Positions 1-9,953 of a stretch of DNA of 64,000 bases are shown here, piece after piece. Source of the stretch: Beroe forskalii (lineage: Eukaryota > Ctenophora > Nuda > Beroida > Beroidae). The first letter of the stretch is position 1. The number at the start of each line of letters is the position of its first letter. Made by a program: the position numbers and the translations under genes. The DNA is taken from assembly GCA_011033025.1 (NCBI GenBank), contig WFMF01000399.1:102265-166264 (forward strand). Direction: 5' to 3'. Under the pieces are notes generated by a model, which was not told where the DNA came from, searched no databases, and saw only the letters and a program-made list of their open reading frames with translations.

Positions 1-945
1 TATTTCAAACGATGGTAAGGTAAACTTTGCACACTATTACCATATCAGTGTACAAATTAGTGGCCTCCAACTTTCATCTCTAACCCACTATTTTGAAACT
101 TGATATCTACATAGTACATATAAAACATCATTAGAATTCCAATCCTATGTAAATCAATGAATTAGTGTAAATAATTTTATCATAATACTCAATTTATATT
201 TACCTGCTATTCTAAAAATGACTTTTCAGATGGTTGCGATGTGGCTTGACGAGCACAACTACCAAAACGTTATGTTACCACTGTACAAAGCAGTCTATAA
301 ACTTCCCCTGTCTTATCTTAAAGCAATGGTAGGTGTAAGACTTATTAGTGATTTCTTGAAGATAATGCCGAAATCAAAAGTAACGTTCCTTATCTCTAGC
401 TAACTTAATTATTGATTCATGGTTATCTGCAGCTACTTATCAAAAGATTAAAGACTAGATTATTGTCGAATAACTGTTTATCCCCAGCAAATGAGGCGCT
501 ATGTCAAGTGTATGGTTCTGTCAAGATTCAGCCTGGATGATAATGTCGAAATATCTTCTATATACCCAAAGGTAAGGTACATAGTATTGTACGGGGTAGT
601 TACTTTGGTGGCCGGTGGGGGATAACCTTCATAATCCCTTTGAACTCACTCCCCAGAAGCAACATAGCAGTTGATATGCAGTACCTACTGATGGTGTTGC
701 CTGCTTCTCCCTCCCAGTTACAGCAGAAAATAACGTTGCAAAATAAGGCAGAAATTATAAATTCATCACTACCTATCATTATATCTGTCTCCGTCACTAA
801 CACTGTCTCCGTCACTATCTGTCACCAGTTCAGCAGACTATTTCTCCCTCGATCCTATCTTGCTGAAAAATAATTCAGGTGCATGAGTTGATTTAAGACT
901 TTAAGAGCTTAGTGCAGTAACGTAGCCAGAGGGTATCCATACTAT
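1..945. repeat. Inverted segmental duplication, left arm (metaxin intron 3 to intron 5)
   Basis: Position 1 onward reads as the reverse complement of the sequence running down from about 55765, through both metaxin exons and into the next intron. Similarity resumes at 5914-6340, which matches the reverse complement of about 54371-54780. The gap between the two blocks is the 4.94-kb transposon. Small indels separate the introns, for example an extra segment near 54990-55030. Confidence 0.85.
230..571 (+). CDS. Metaxin-1-like gene, exons 4 and 5 (partial; gene enters from left edge)
   Basis: Two exons, 230-328 and 488-571, each after a pyrimidine-AG acceptor (cttttcag, tccccag) and before a GT donor (gtaggt, gtaagg); both are phase 0. 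They encode MVAMWLDEHNY...YLKAM and QMRRYVKCM...SSIYPK, which align with the middle (GST-like) part of metaxin-1, the outer mitochondrial membrane protein that works with SAM50 in beta-barrel import. The same two exons, with surrounding introns, occur in reverse orientation at 55200-55533, where exons 1-3 are also present; exons 1-3 of this copy would lie left of position 1. No exon 6 is visible downstream: a transposon occupies 974-5913. Exon 4 differs from the other copy at four bases, all synonymous, and exon 5 is identical, so this copy does not look decayed. It could be a second gene, a fragment, or an assembly duplicate. Confidence 0.7.
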
Positions 946-1089
946 GCACTTGCATTGCACACCCTGAAAAAGTGGCTAAATCCTATTTATGCAAAACGCC
1001 GATTCGGCGCCGCAAAGCGCCGAATCGGCACCTATAGGCGCCTATAATTTTTTTGGCGCCTTTAGGCGGTGCCGCTTTTAGGCGCCTTT

Positions 1090-1582
1090 AGGCGCCTATA
1101 GTTAACAAGTGTCGAATTATCGGCGGTCATCGGCGCCTATAGGCTCCGAAAAGCGCCTATACACCGCCTATCGGCGCCGTCGGCGTTTTTTGACCGCCTA
1201 TAGGCGCCTACGTTTTTCATCGCCTATAGGTGCTGATACTGGTTTAGTGGTTTTTGTCCGCAGCGATGTCCTAAGTATCGGCGCTTTAATCCATCGGCGC
1301 CTATAGGCGCCGAAAAAATAAGGAAGAACACAGATTGCTAGAGATCAATATCGGCGCCTATAGGCGCCGATACTTAGGACATCGCTGAGGACAAATACCA
1401 GTATGGGCGCCTATAGGCGATGAAAAACGTAGGCGCCTATAGGCGGTCAAAAAACGCCGACGGCGCCTATAGGCGGTGTATAGGCGCTTTTCGGCGCCTA
1501 TAGGCGCCGAAAACCGCCGATAATTAGACACTTATTAAGTATAGGTGCCTAAAAGCGGCACCGCCTATAGGCGCCGGTTTTT
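1090..1582. repeat. GC-rich palindromic foldback block, left copy
   Basis: Two arms made of aggcgcctataggcgcc modules fold back around a spacer near 1318-1352. Motifs such as tcctaagtatcggcgc (about 1270) and gcgccgatacttagga (about 1365) are exact complements. The left copy then runs into a T-run at 1578-1592. Confidence 0.8.
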
Positions 1583-1618
1583 TTTTTTTTTTGGTTGAGC
1601 TAGCCAAGACTCGCCGAG

Positions 1619-4600
1619 TAAATCCCGTTCTTAAATTGGGATAGTTTGGCAATGGGCTTAGTTATGGAATACTCTCCTTTGTATTGCCAGATGTTGTCTG
1701 ATCCCCGCGAGGGGGTCAGATGACGTCGGACAATTTATGTACCCCTTTTGTTTCCCAATTTATTTCCCCTTTATTTCCTCAATTGAACTTTTTTTTTTTA
1801 TAACTTAGGTATCTATTGAAGTGAGGTTGCTGGTTTATAAGTATGTTTTAAAACAATCCAGTTAGCGTCTTAGCGCCCTTTACATCTAAATGTATTTCTC
1901 CAGTCAGCAGAAATTTCACCAATTGCGTCCTTTCCCCTTCCCTTTTCTTGCGTCTTTGCGCCCATTGTGTTGAATTTTAGGAGAGTTATCCAATGCGGAA
2001 AGGAGTACCACTTACCTGGAGAGTCGCCACACTCTCTAGAGCTGGCAGACAGTCTCTGATTACGATGAAGCTGGAACAAGAAAGGGTTCCTGGTCAAAGA
2101 GGAAGCTGTTAACATACCAATGCTAGAAAAACCAACATAATAAGGCATTTATTAAGTGATAGTGATGATCATGCTGAGAGTAAGGACGTACATTTAATAA
2201 TGAGGAGGTTTTTCACGACAGTGCACTAATTATAAAAAAAGCCATAAGTCCAAGACATAATCTAAATAAACCTCCACTACTTCTATCTATTTCAAGATGG
2301 GCCGTGGACTTATGAGAAAACTAGGGTATTATGAGAATTCTAGAAGAAATAGGTAATTGACGTATCTATAAAGTAGGAAGAACGGCATGCAAAGCTCAAA
2401 TCAGTAGCAGATGACCAAAGCTGTGTTTGTGTTTTGATTTGTGTTTGTTTGTTTTTTTTTTGTTTTTTTTGTTGTTTCCACTGTATTTCCTTAATTTGTT
2501 TTTGGTATACTCGTTGAAACTGGTAGTCTTAGCAATCAGTGCGATTTCTCTTCTTCGAGGCTTCAATTGTCAACTGAGGTCAATGCTTCTGTGATGTCTA
2601 AGAGAATCAATCTGGTCCTTCGTTGTTTTTGTTTCATTCCAAGACCGACCGTAGCATATTTTCTCAAGCTACTATGGGTGCCCATTCGTCATTCATGTTC
2701 AGGCACATCCATGGGGAGACTACCAGTATAGTTTTTGTCGTGTTGTTATTATAATTCTTAAGTGTTTTCCGAATAATCTTCTGAATTAATTGGAAAATAC
2801 TACCAATCTGACTTAGCTAGTCGATTGAAAAAGATAAGAAGGTAAAGCTTGCCGATGTTTAGAATATCACGCCAATGCAACCCCTGCATATCATTATCAT
2901 GAAGATGCTGAAAAAAAAACGCTATGAATGCCCAATATAGTTAATCAAAAATACTGCGCCATTGCGCCCATCATGAGGATGCCCTATAAATGCCCAATGA
3001 AGTACTGCGCCATTGCGCCCATCATGAGGATGCCCTATAAATGCCCAATGAAATATTGCGCCATTGCGCCCATCATGAGGATGCCCTATATATATAAATG
3101 CCCAATGAAATACTGCGCCATTGCGCCCATCATGAGGATGCCCTATAAATGCCCAGTGAAATACTGCGCCATTGCGCCCATCATGAGGATGCCCTATAAA
3201 TGCCCAATGAAATGCTGCGCCATTGCGCCCATCATGAGGATGCCCTATAAATGCCCAATATAGTTAATCAATGAAATACTGCGCCATTGCGCCCATCATG
3301 AGGATGCCCTATAAATGCCCAATGAAATACTGCGCCATTGCGCCCATCATGAGGATGCCCTATAAATGCCCAATGAAATACTGCGCCATTGCGCCCATCA
3401 TGAGGATGCCCTATAAATGCCCAATGAAATGCTGCGCCATTGCGCCCATCATGAGGATGCCCTATAAATGCCCAATATAGTTAATCAATGAAATACTGCG
3501 CCATTGCGCCCATCATGAGGATGCCCTATAAATGCCCAATGAAATACTGCGCCATTGCGCCCATCATGAGGATGCCCTATAAATGCCCAATATAGTTAAT
3601 CAATGAAATACTGCGCCATTGCGCCCATCATGAGGATGCCCTATAAATGCCCAATGAAATGCTGCGCCATTGCGCCCATCATGAGGATGCCCTATAAATG
3701 CCCAATATAGTTAATCAATGAAATACTGCGCCATTGCGCCCATCATGAGGATGCCCTATAAATGCCCAATGAAATACTGCGCCATTGCGCCCATCATGAG
3801 GATGCCCTATAAATGCCCAATGAAATACTGCGCCATTGCGCCCATCATGAGGATGCCCTATAAATGCCCAATATAGTTAATCAATGAAATACTGCGCCAT
3901 TGCGCCCATCATGAGGATGCCCTATAAATGCCCAATGAAATACTGCGCCATTGCGCCCATCATGAGGATGCCCTATAAATGCCCGATGAAATACTGCGCC
4001 ATTGCGCCCATCATGAAGATGCCCTATAAATGCCCAGTATAGTTAATCAATGAAATACTGCGCCATTGCGCCCATCATGAGGAGTAACGGTACAGATTAA
4101 TAAGCAATGCTAGTTGAAGATAAATTGGCAAAACTATTCGGGAAAAAGGCTACACCTGCATATATCTCCATCATAAGCAGTATTATGAATGACAGAGCTA
4201 TTCGAGGTAAAATACCCTACCAGTTCCCTACAAATCTACCCGTACACCCATAATCATTAGAGTGGAAGAATGTTAAAGAGATAATTAAAATTAGCCTGCC
4301 AAAAAGAAGTACTGCAACAATGTGCCCATCGTGAAGAGTATTCTTAAGGTAAAGATAAAAATTGCCATAAGAAAATGGTGATGATTTAAGTAAAAGATAC
4401 TTTAAACGTAGCGAGCCATGAGAAATAGTGTTGCGTCGATGCAGTAAACTTGAGGCTAAAGAATTATGACTGATTATAAAAAGCAACAGATAGTAACATG
4501 CGCTTATACGCCCGTTACGGGAGGATTGTACTGGATTAAAAGAAATTAACTACCCTGAGTCTTACGCATAAGAATAGCTTTGGTAGTTCGGACAAGAAAA

Positions 4601-5231
4601 ATGAGTGAATAAACGATTTTACTGTCTGATGTAATGAATACTTTTCCGTCTATTAGCTTATTCCTAATAAGTTAGAAGAACTAGTGTGAATTAATGCTCC
4701 CGTCATGAAAATCTAATTAATAGATTATTATTAAAGAAGATAGACAAAACTAGTCAACAAATGATACTTCGGCACCTAGTGGCAATAAAGTGGATACTCT
4801 AAATGAAGTAGAAAACTGGTATGTTAACAGGAAAGCAGGAAGTAGTTGATTCGTTGTACTTGTCGTCTGAATTTGATTGTACACAGTAGTTTTGAAAGTG
4901 GTAAAATAACATAAAATATCTAGCGCTGTAGTTGGAGATTATTTATGTTATTGCGTGCATGGCGTAAGCCGCAGGGCACATACTCGATTAAACTCAATCT
5001 CTGCTAAACCTCCCCAAAATTGATTATTCTGTACTAGGGGAAAATTGATTACTTCCGTCCTGGCCACGACGGCAACCCCCCCCACAGTAAGTGAGTACTA
5101 AGTGGATATGAAAAATATTAAAAGAAAAAGAAAAAGATAAGAAAATAAGAGGTAAAAAATACGTTAAAAACACTCATCCTTTTCCTATTTGCTTTTCTTT
5201 AGTGGTCTTTCGGAATTTAAACCCATCAGCT
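1619..5231. repeat. Dispersed repeat B, copy 1 (inside composite transposon)
   Basis: It begins taaatcccgttcttaaattg and ends near cccatcagct. The reverse complement is found at 23276-25749. The copies align nearly end to end except that copy 1 has an expanded 51-bp satellite at 2949-4084. Two ORF-like stretches are shared by both copies (1870-2148 and 4217-4486 here, on the minus strand), but most differences in the second change amino acids, so coding function is doubtful. Confidence 0.75.
2949..4084. repeat. 51-bp tandem satellite, about 22 units
   Basis: Units of about 51 bp contain actgcgccattgcgcccatc, then atgaggatgccctataaatg and cccaatgaa. Every two to five units a longer spacer, cccaatatagttaatcaatg, interrupts, giving a higher-order pattern. 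Because 51 is a multiple of three, the array gives open frames (2928-3263, 3271-3480) that encode a 17-residue repeat. Copy 2 of the host repeat has only about one unit, at 24420-24475. The flanking atatagttaatcaatgaa in the single unit suggests where the expansion began. Confidence 0.9.
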
Positions 5232-6786
5232 ATTTTCCAAGGCTTGTCTTTGATCTTCTATATGTGTGACCAAAACGAAATTCGTCTCAAACAAGCAACA
5301 GAAACACCGTTTGATTTAAACACAAGGAAATAAATTAAAAGGTTAATAAAGAAGCCTATAGTTAACAAGTGTCGAATTATCGGCGGTCATCGGCGCCTAT
5401 AGGCTCCGAAAAGCGCCTATACACCGCCTATCGGCGCCGTCGGCGTTTTTTGACCGCCTATAGGCGCCTACGTTTTCATCGCCTATAGGTGCTGATACTG
5501 GTTTAGTGGTTTTGTCCGCAGCGATGTCCTAAGTATCGGCGCTTTAATCCATCGGCGCCTATAGGCGCCGAAAAATAAGGAAGAACACAGATTGCTAGAG
5601 ATCCAATATCGGCGCCTATAGGCGCCGATACTTAGGACATCGCTGAGGACAAATACCAGTATGGGCGCCTAGGCGATGAAACGTAGGCGCCTATAGGCGG
5701 TCAAAAAACGCCGACGGCGCCTATAGGCGGTGTATAGGCGCTTTTCGGCGCCTATAGGCGCCGAAAACCGCCGATAATTAGACACTTATTAAGTATAGGT
5801 GCCTAAAAGCGGCACCGCCTATAGGCGCCGGTTAGGCACCTAAGAAAAATTATAGGCGCCGATTCGGCGCTTGTCGGCGCCCAATCGGCGGTTTGCATAT
5901 ATAGGATTTAGCCGAAAAAGTCCCCTGCATAGTCTAAAATTTCGAGAAAATATCTAATCAAAGCTGATTAGGCTTGATTTGCCAGTCAACTGTGGAAATC
6001 TGCATACCAATGCTGGAATTATTTTGCATGCCCTGATCTCAAATTCTGGAAACGTTACTGCCCTATCAGCGTAGAACCGACCCTCTCATGTTACCCACTA
6101 ACCCATATCCTTACCCTCTTTGGTAACCCACTGACCCTTGTCCTAAAACCCTAACATTTCATGAGATACCGCTCGTTAAATTAATGTTGAAGACAGTAAA
6201 AGTCATTCATTGAATTGTGTTTGAAAATCTAAAACCATGACAGCTGCATTGGATAATAATTAATAATGAATTTGATGTCTTCTTCGTTGATCTGATGATG
6301 GAATCCATGTCGTCATCTGTCTTCTTTGTGATCTTTTTAGTCCCTGTCGTTGGTAGAATCCTCGCTAGCTTTGTTATCTGGCTGTTAAATCTGATTATGT
6401 CGTCATCTGTCTGCAAAATCTGAGTGTGGCTGTAGCAATGACATCCGAGTGTGGCTGGTTGTAGTGTTGATAGCCTAAAGATTATAGGCCCCTGTCTCCT
6501 GAAATGGAATTGATGTCATATATCAAACTAAAATTACAATGCATTAAAAATGTCAGAGGCTAAATGAATAACTTGCATTGCAACCACATCTGCGGAATGA
6601 TATAGGAAAATTAGCGAAAGTGAATTGTAAAGCGAATGAATCATGTTTTCACCTGATGAAAGTCTTGTAGTGAAGGGGCACTTGTCTGAATCTGAAATGG
6701 TTAATACCTACCTGTTTGCTGTAAAGTATGGTTAGTGATGATAAATACAAATAATATCTGGTCTAACTTTTCTCGAACAAAATCAA
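4085..6786. other. No gene seen; repeat B tail, foldback block and duplicated flank
   Basis: 4085-5231 is the rest of repeat B, 5232-5352 is unique AT-rich sequence, 5353-5913 is the right end of the composite transposon, and 5914-6340 is the resumed inverted duplication. 6341-6786 has no recognisable exon. An ORF at 6207-6416 (-) is low-complexity and unsupported. Confidence 0.6.
5353..5834. repeat. GC-rich palindromic foldback block, right copy
   Basis: This is a direct repeat of 1090-1582 with scattered 1-4 base deletions. It continues into the right terminal inverted repeat of the composite element, whereas the left copy is cut off. Confidence 0.8.
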
Positions 6787-7192
6787 ACGACATCAGACCA
6801 TTTGGTCGTCATAAATGTTTGAAATTTGTTCAAGTCAAGTTTACCAAAACACAAATCAAATCAAATCAAATATATAATGACAATAATCATCTAAAATAAT
6901 CATCTCCTTTAGTTTTACGAAAAATCAACTTATCTCAATTAATAACGTCCAAATTATTTACTTTTTTTTACTATCCAGTATAAAAATAATAAGTAAACTA
7001 TGGCCTATGCCCTAAGTCCGAAGTTTCCCGAACAAAATCAAACGACATCAGACCATTTGGTCGTCATAAATGTTTGAATTCCGATCGAGTCACGTTGAAC
7101 TTAGCACAGTTGGAAATATTGATAATCACAGGACCTGTTATCAGGTTCAAATCGCCTCAACATTTTCAGACGACATCAGACCTTATGGTCGT
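6787..7192 (-). repeat. Three dispersed copies of a hairpin-forming motif in the putative 3' region of the 7257-7655 ORF
   Basis: Plus-strand acgacatcagaccatttggt plus cgtcataaat occurs at 6787-6809 and 7042-7064. A variant occurs at 7170-7192. All keep the stems GACC...GGTC and ACGAC...GTCGT. In the third copy only the loop changes (ATTT to TTAT). On the minus strand they lie just downstream of the stop codon at 7257. Confidence 0.6.
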
Positions 7193-7256
7193 CATAAATA
7201 TCTGAATATGTGTAAGTTGATGTGAACCTAAAAACAAATGAAAATGGCTCCTAAAC

Positions 7257-7655
7257 CTAATAATAGCCCCTGTCAAAATAGTGGAAATCCAGAAAAACAG
7301 GCATTTGTTCTTCTGGATATTCCCAGGCTATGATGACGGGGAGGGGCTCCAACTGCCCCCCCTCCTCTGTTCGGGGTGGCAAGTCCCCCTCGAGAGTGAG
7401 GACTTCCACCCCCTCCACCTCCCACTCCTCCCCCTCAACACTGGAGCTGCGGGAGGGGAGTGGGAGTGGAGACTCCCTAACCTCCGGCTGGTACCTCTCT
7501 CTCCGCGGAACGTGGATGAACCCCAACGCCCCGTAGAACCTAGCGAACCGTGACCTCCTGTATGCTTCTACCTCCTCATCGTATACGTAAACCCTGTCAC
7601 TCCTCTTCTTCCTGAAACATTTCGTCACTTTCTTCAAAGTCTTTGAAATCTTCAT
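7257..7655 (-). CDS. Orphan 132-aa protein, single exon, GC-rich
   Basis: This is an uninterrupted minus-strand frame from ATG at 7655 to the stop at 7257. The N-terminus (about residues 1-40) is strongly basic with many Lys/Arg. The middle is Pro/Ser-rich, and residues 70-110 are Glu-rich and acidic. The C-terminus is aromatic (FLDFHYFDRGYY). No signal peptide or membrane segment is visible and I recognise no family. Its base composition is clearly more GC-rich than the AT-rich DNA around it. About 90 bp upstream on the minus strand is CCTATATCC, a possible TATA element. A 90-codon open frame overlaps on the other strand (7281-7553), so GC-rich composition alone could account for open frames here. 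It may be a real orphan or transposon-accessory gene; confidence is low to moderate. Confidence 0.4.
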   Translation of the reverse strand: MKISKTLKKVTKCFRKKRSDRVYVYDEEVEAYRRSRFARFYGALGFIHVPRRERYQPEVRESPLPLPSRSSSVEGEEWEVEGVEVLTLEGDLPPRTEEGGQLEPLPVIIAWEYPEEQMPVFLDFHYFDRGYY

Positions 7656-8630
7656 TTTGAATGATACGATCGAACGGTTAGCAGAGTTTATCAGTTGTAA
7701 GCAAATGACGAAGCGGGCAACTGGAAATGAGCATGTGAAAGGGATATAGGGGCTTCATGTTGCTATGGGGATTTTCCTTACTTCAGACTGCTCCTTCAGA
7801 ATATTTTTGGTCTGCACGTAACTCAAATTATTTCTTCGCAAGTGCGCGGCGCACTGCATTTCACAATACATGCAATCATATCCGTGCTGAATCGGAAAAG
7901 TATCTCTGGAGTGACCCCTATCCCAGTGACGTTGCCAGTAATTTTCGAATATCAAGTTGATTTTCACAACAAACTACGTAGCCAGTGTCAAATTTTGATA
8001 AATTCTTTTGATCATAGCTGATTAGGCCTGATTTGCCAGTCAACTGAGAAAATCTACAAACCCAGGAAATATTTTACATGTTCTGATCTCCAATCCTGAT
8101 TACGTTACTGTAAGAGCTACTACATCTCAAACACAAGAAAATGTGACAATGTACCAAACTTTACTGGATTTGCGCGTAACACGCCAAGACAAAATTGCTA
8201 TTTATGAGCACAGTTTGCACGACCGTTTACGTTGGAGGTAATGTAGATTTAACGCTGGCTTCCCGGTCGGATCGAATCGATCGGTCGGTCGGTTAAGCTT
8301 GCCTGACTGAAACAACCAAAGGTCTATTTTTCCGAATCCGATTCAGGAATGGTGAGTAGTTGGCGCACTATATAAGGTACCAATCGCAAGGTATCACAGA
8401 TGGTAGGTAAATAGTGCACATAGTAATCGAGCGGTATGTGGAATCTGGAATCGTTGCTATTCGTCATGCTTGAATTGATGCTGAGTGGTGTCAACGTCAT
8501 AGAGTCGGCATGTGTACGTAACTTCATTCGTCATGCTTGATTGGGTCCCTAGTGGTGTCAACGTCATAGCGTTGGTATGTGGAATGTGCATACGTCGCTG
8601 TTCGTCATAGCTGACGGAGTGGTGTCAGCC
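7656..8630. other. Intergenic; repeat fragment and 68-bp direct repeats
   Basis: 7985-8110 resembles 5935-6060 (shared core gctgattaggc and gatttgccagtcaactg), so it is a diverged copy of a dispersed repeat. At 8459-8630 three related modules carry ttcgtcat and agtggtgtca; the first two (8483 and 8551) are 68 bp apart and share gtggtgtcaacgtcatag. No convincing exon. Confidence 0.5.
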
Positions 8631-8634
8631 GGCA

Positions 8635-8643
8635 TATATAAAG
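8635..8643 (+). promoter_or_regulatory. Candidate TATA box
   Basis: The site is TATATAAAG, with tggtcattatt about 25-30 bp downstream as a possible start region and three repeated upstream modules containing gtgtcaacgtcat. It could drive a transcript toward the gene at 9954, or belong to an old mobile element; the sequence does not decide. Confidence 0.35.
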
Positions 8644-8704
8644 GCATGCGCTGCAGTTCTGGTCATTATTTTGCATCGTCTTCTTCGAGTTGTCTTGCTT
8701 AATC

Positions 8705-9490
8705 ATTGTAAATAACTTTGTTAAAAATGTTGTAAATAATGTTGTCAATAATCGTTGTAAATAAGGTACCGTTGTCAATAAGGTACCGTTGTCAATAAGG
8801 TACCGTTGTCAATAAGGTACCGTTGTTAATAAGGTGCCGTTGTTAGTAAGGTACCGTTGTTAATAAGTACCGTTGTTAATAAGGTACCGTTGTTAGTAAG
8901 GTACCGTTGTTAATAAGTACCGTTGTTAATAAGGTACCGTTGTTAATAAGGTACCGTTGTCAATAAGGTGCCGTTGTTAGTAAGGTACCGTTGTTAGTAA
9001 GGTACCGTTGTTAATAAGGTACCGTTGTTAATAAGGTACCGTTGTTAGTTAGTTACTGTTGTTAATAAGGTACCGTTGTTAATAAGGCACCTTTGTTAAT
9101 GAGGTATCCTTGTTAATAAGGTGCCGTTGTTAATAAGGTACCGTTGTTAGTAAGTTACTGTTGTTAGTAAGGTACCGTTGTTGATAAGGTACCGTTGTTA
9201 ATAAGGCACCTTTGTTAATAAGGCACCTTTGTTAATGAGGTACCATTGTTAATAAGGTGCCGTTGTTAATAAGGTACCGTTGTTAATAAGGTACTGTTGT
9301 TAGTAAGGTACCGTTGTTAGTAAGGTACCTTTGTTAATAAGGCACCTTTGTTAATAAGGTACCGTTGTTAATAAGGTACCGTTGTTATTAGGTGCCATTG
9401 TTGATAAGGTACCGTTCTTAATAAGATATCGTTGTTGATAAGGTCCGTTGTCGAAAATTTACCTTTGTTTATGAGATACTGTTGTTATTA
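8705..9490. repeat. 17-bp minisatellite, about 45 units
   Basis: The unit is gttgttaataaggtacc, with variants gttgtcaataaggtacc and gttgttagtaaggtacc. Units 8760-8840 mostly carry the 'gtc' variant, while later ones mix 'gtt' types. Occasional 16-bp units (taagtacc) recur as a block, indicating local re-duplication. Confidence 0.9.
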
Positions 9491-9953
9491 GACGCGACGT
9501 CGTTGAAAATGTGATGCGGCTTTTGCCCCCCAACCTCATCCCTTCCGGCATTAAATCTCAGAGGACTAGGGGAATAAAACGGGCAATTATCACAGTAGGT
9601 ACATATTTTAGGTGCGGCTACGGTGACATGATAGAAAGTTGACAAACTAATTTCTTACGTCTTCTTTTCAGGTTTTTGAGAAAAGTAAACGCAGTCTGCA
9701 GATCCTTTCCACAAAACTCGGCGGTAACCAGTTCATATTTGGCAAAGTACCTTCCCAACTTGATGCCTACATTTTCGCTCACCTTGCACTCATTCGGTAA
9801 CTGATTGTTCTTTTTGCTGTGTAAGTTATGTTTCAAGAAATTTGCGAATTGGAAATGATAACAGATTATAATGTAATCATAGCATACGAGAGATGGCTCA
9901 TGGATTTTGAATAGTGTGGTTGGCAAATCGAAAAAGCGTCTAATATCAGGTCG

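Larger units (their letters stand above)
974..5913. mobile_element. Composite foldback DNA transposon, 4.94 kb, with 8-bp target duplication
   Basis: The element is bounded by the 8-bp direct repeat GAAAAAGT (966-973 and 5914-5921). Its ends are inverted: it begins GGCTAAATCCTATTTATGC and ends with the near-complement GCATATATAGGATTTAGCC. The uninterrupted relative near 54760-54790 (reverse strand) has a single similar site there. Subterminal DNA is built from ggcgcctataggcgcc-type palindromes. A roughly 490-bp palindromic block at 1090-1580 recurs in the SAME orientation at 5353-5834, so the structure is left end, block, 3.77-kb interior, block, right end, as if two foldback elements mobilised the DNA between them. 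The interior has a second repeat family (1619-5231) and a 51-bp satellite, with no recognisable transposase. An 8-bp duplication fits hAT- or P-like transposases, but the superfamily is not assigned. Confidence 0.8.

Noticed and set aside
2928..3480. Open frames encoding a 17-residue repeat protein
   Set aside because: They arise because the 51-bp satellite unit is divisible by three; the frames stop at each spacer and no start, splice or expression signal is seen.
2949..4084. Regular repeats as a possible CRISPR array
   Set aside because: Units abut without unique spacers, and the context is eukaryotic.
4217..4486. Conserved ORF shared by both copies of repeat B (also 23928-24287)
   Set aside because: About six differences in 80 residues change amino acids and some are non-conservative, which does not suggest a maintained protein.
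7281..7553. Plus-strand ORF overlapping the orphan gene
   Set aside because: Pro/Ser/Leu-rich composition typical of the shadow of a GC-rich frame on the other strand; the minus-strand frame is longer and more ordered.
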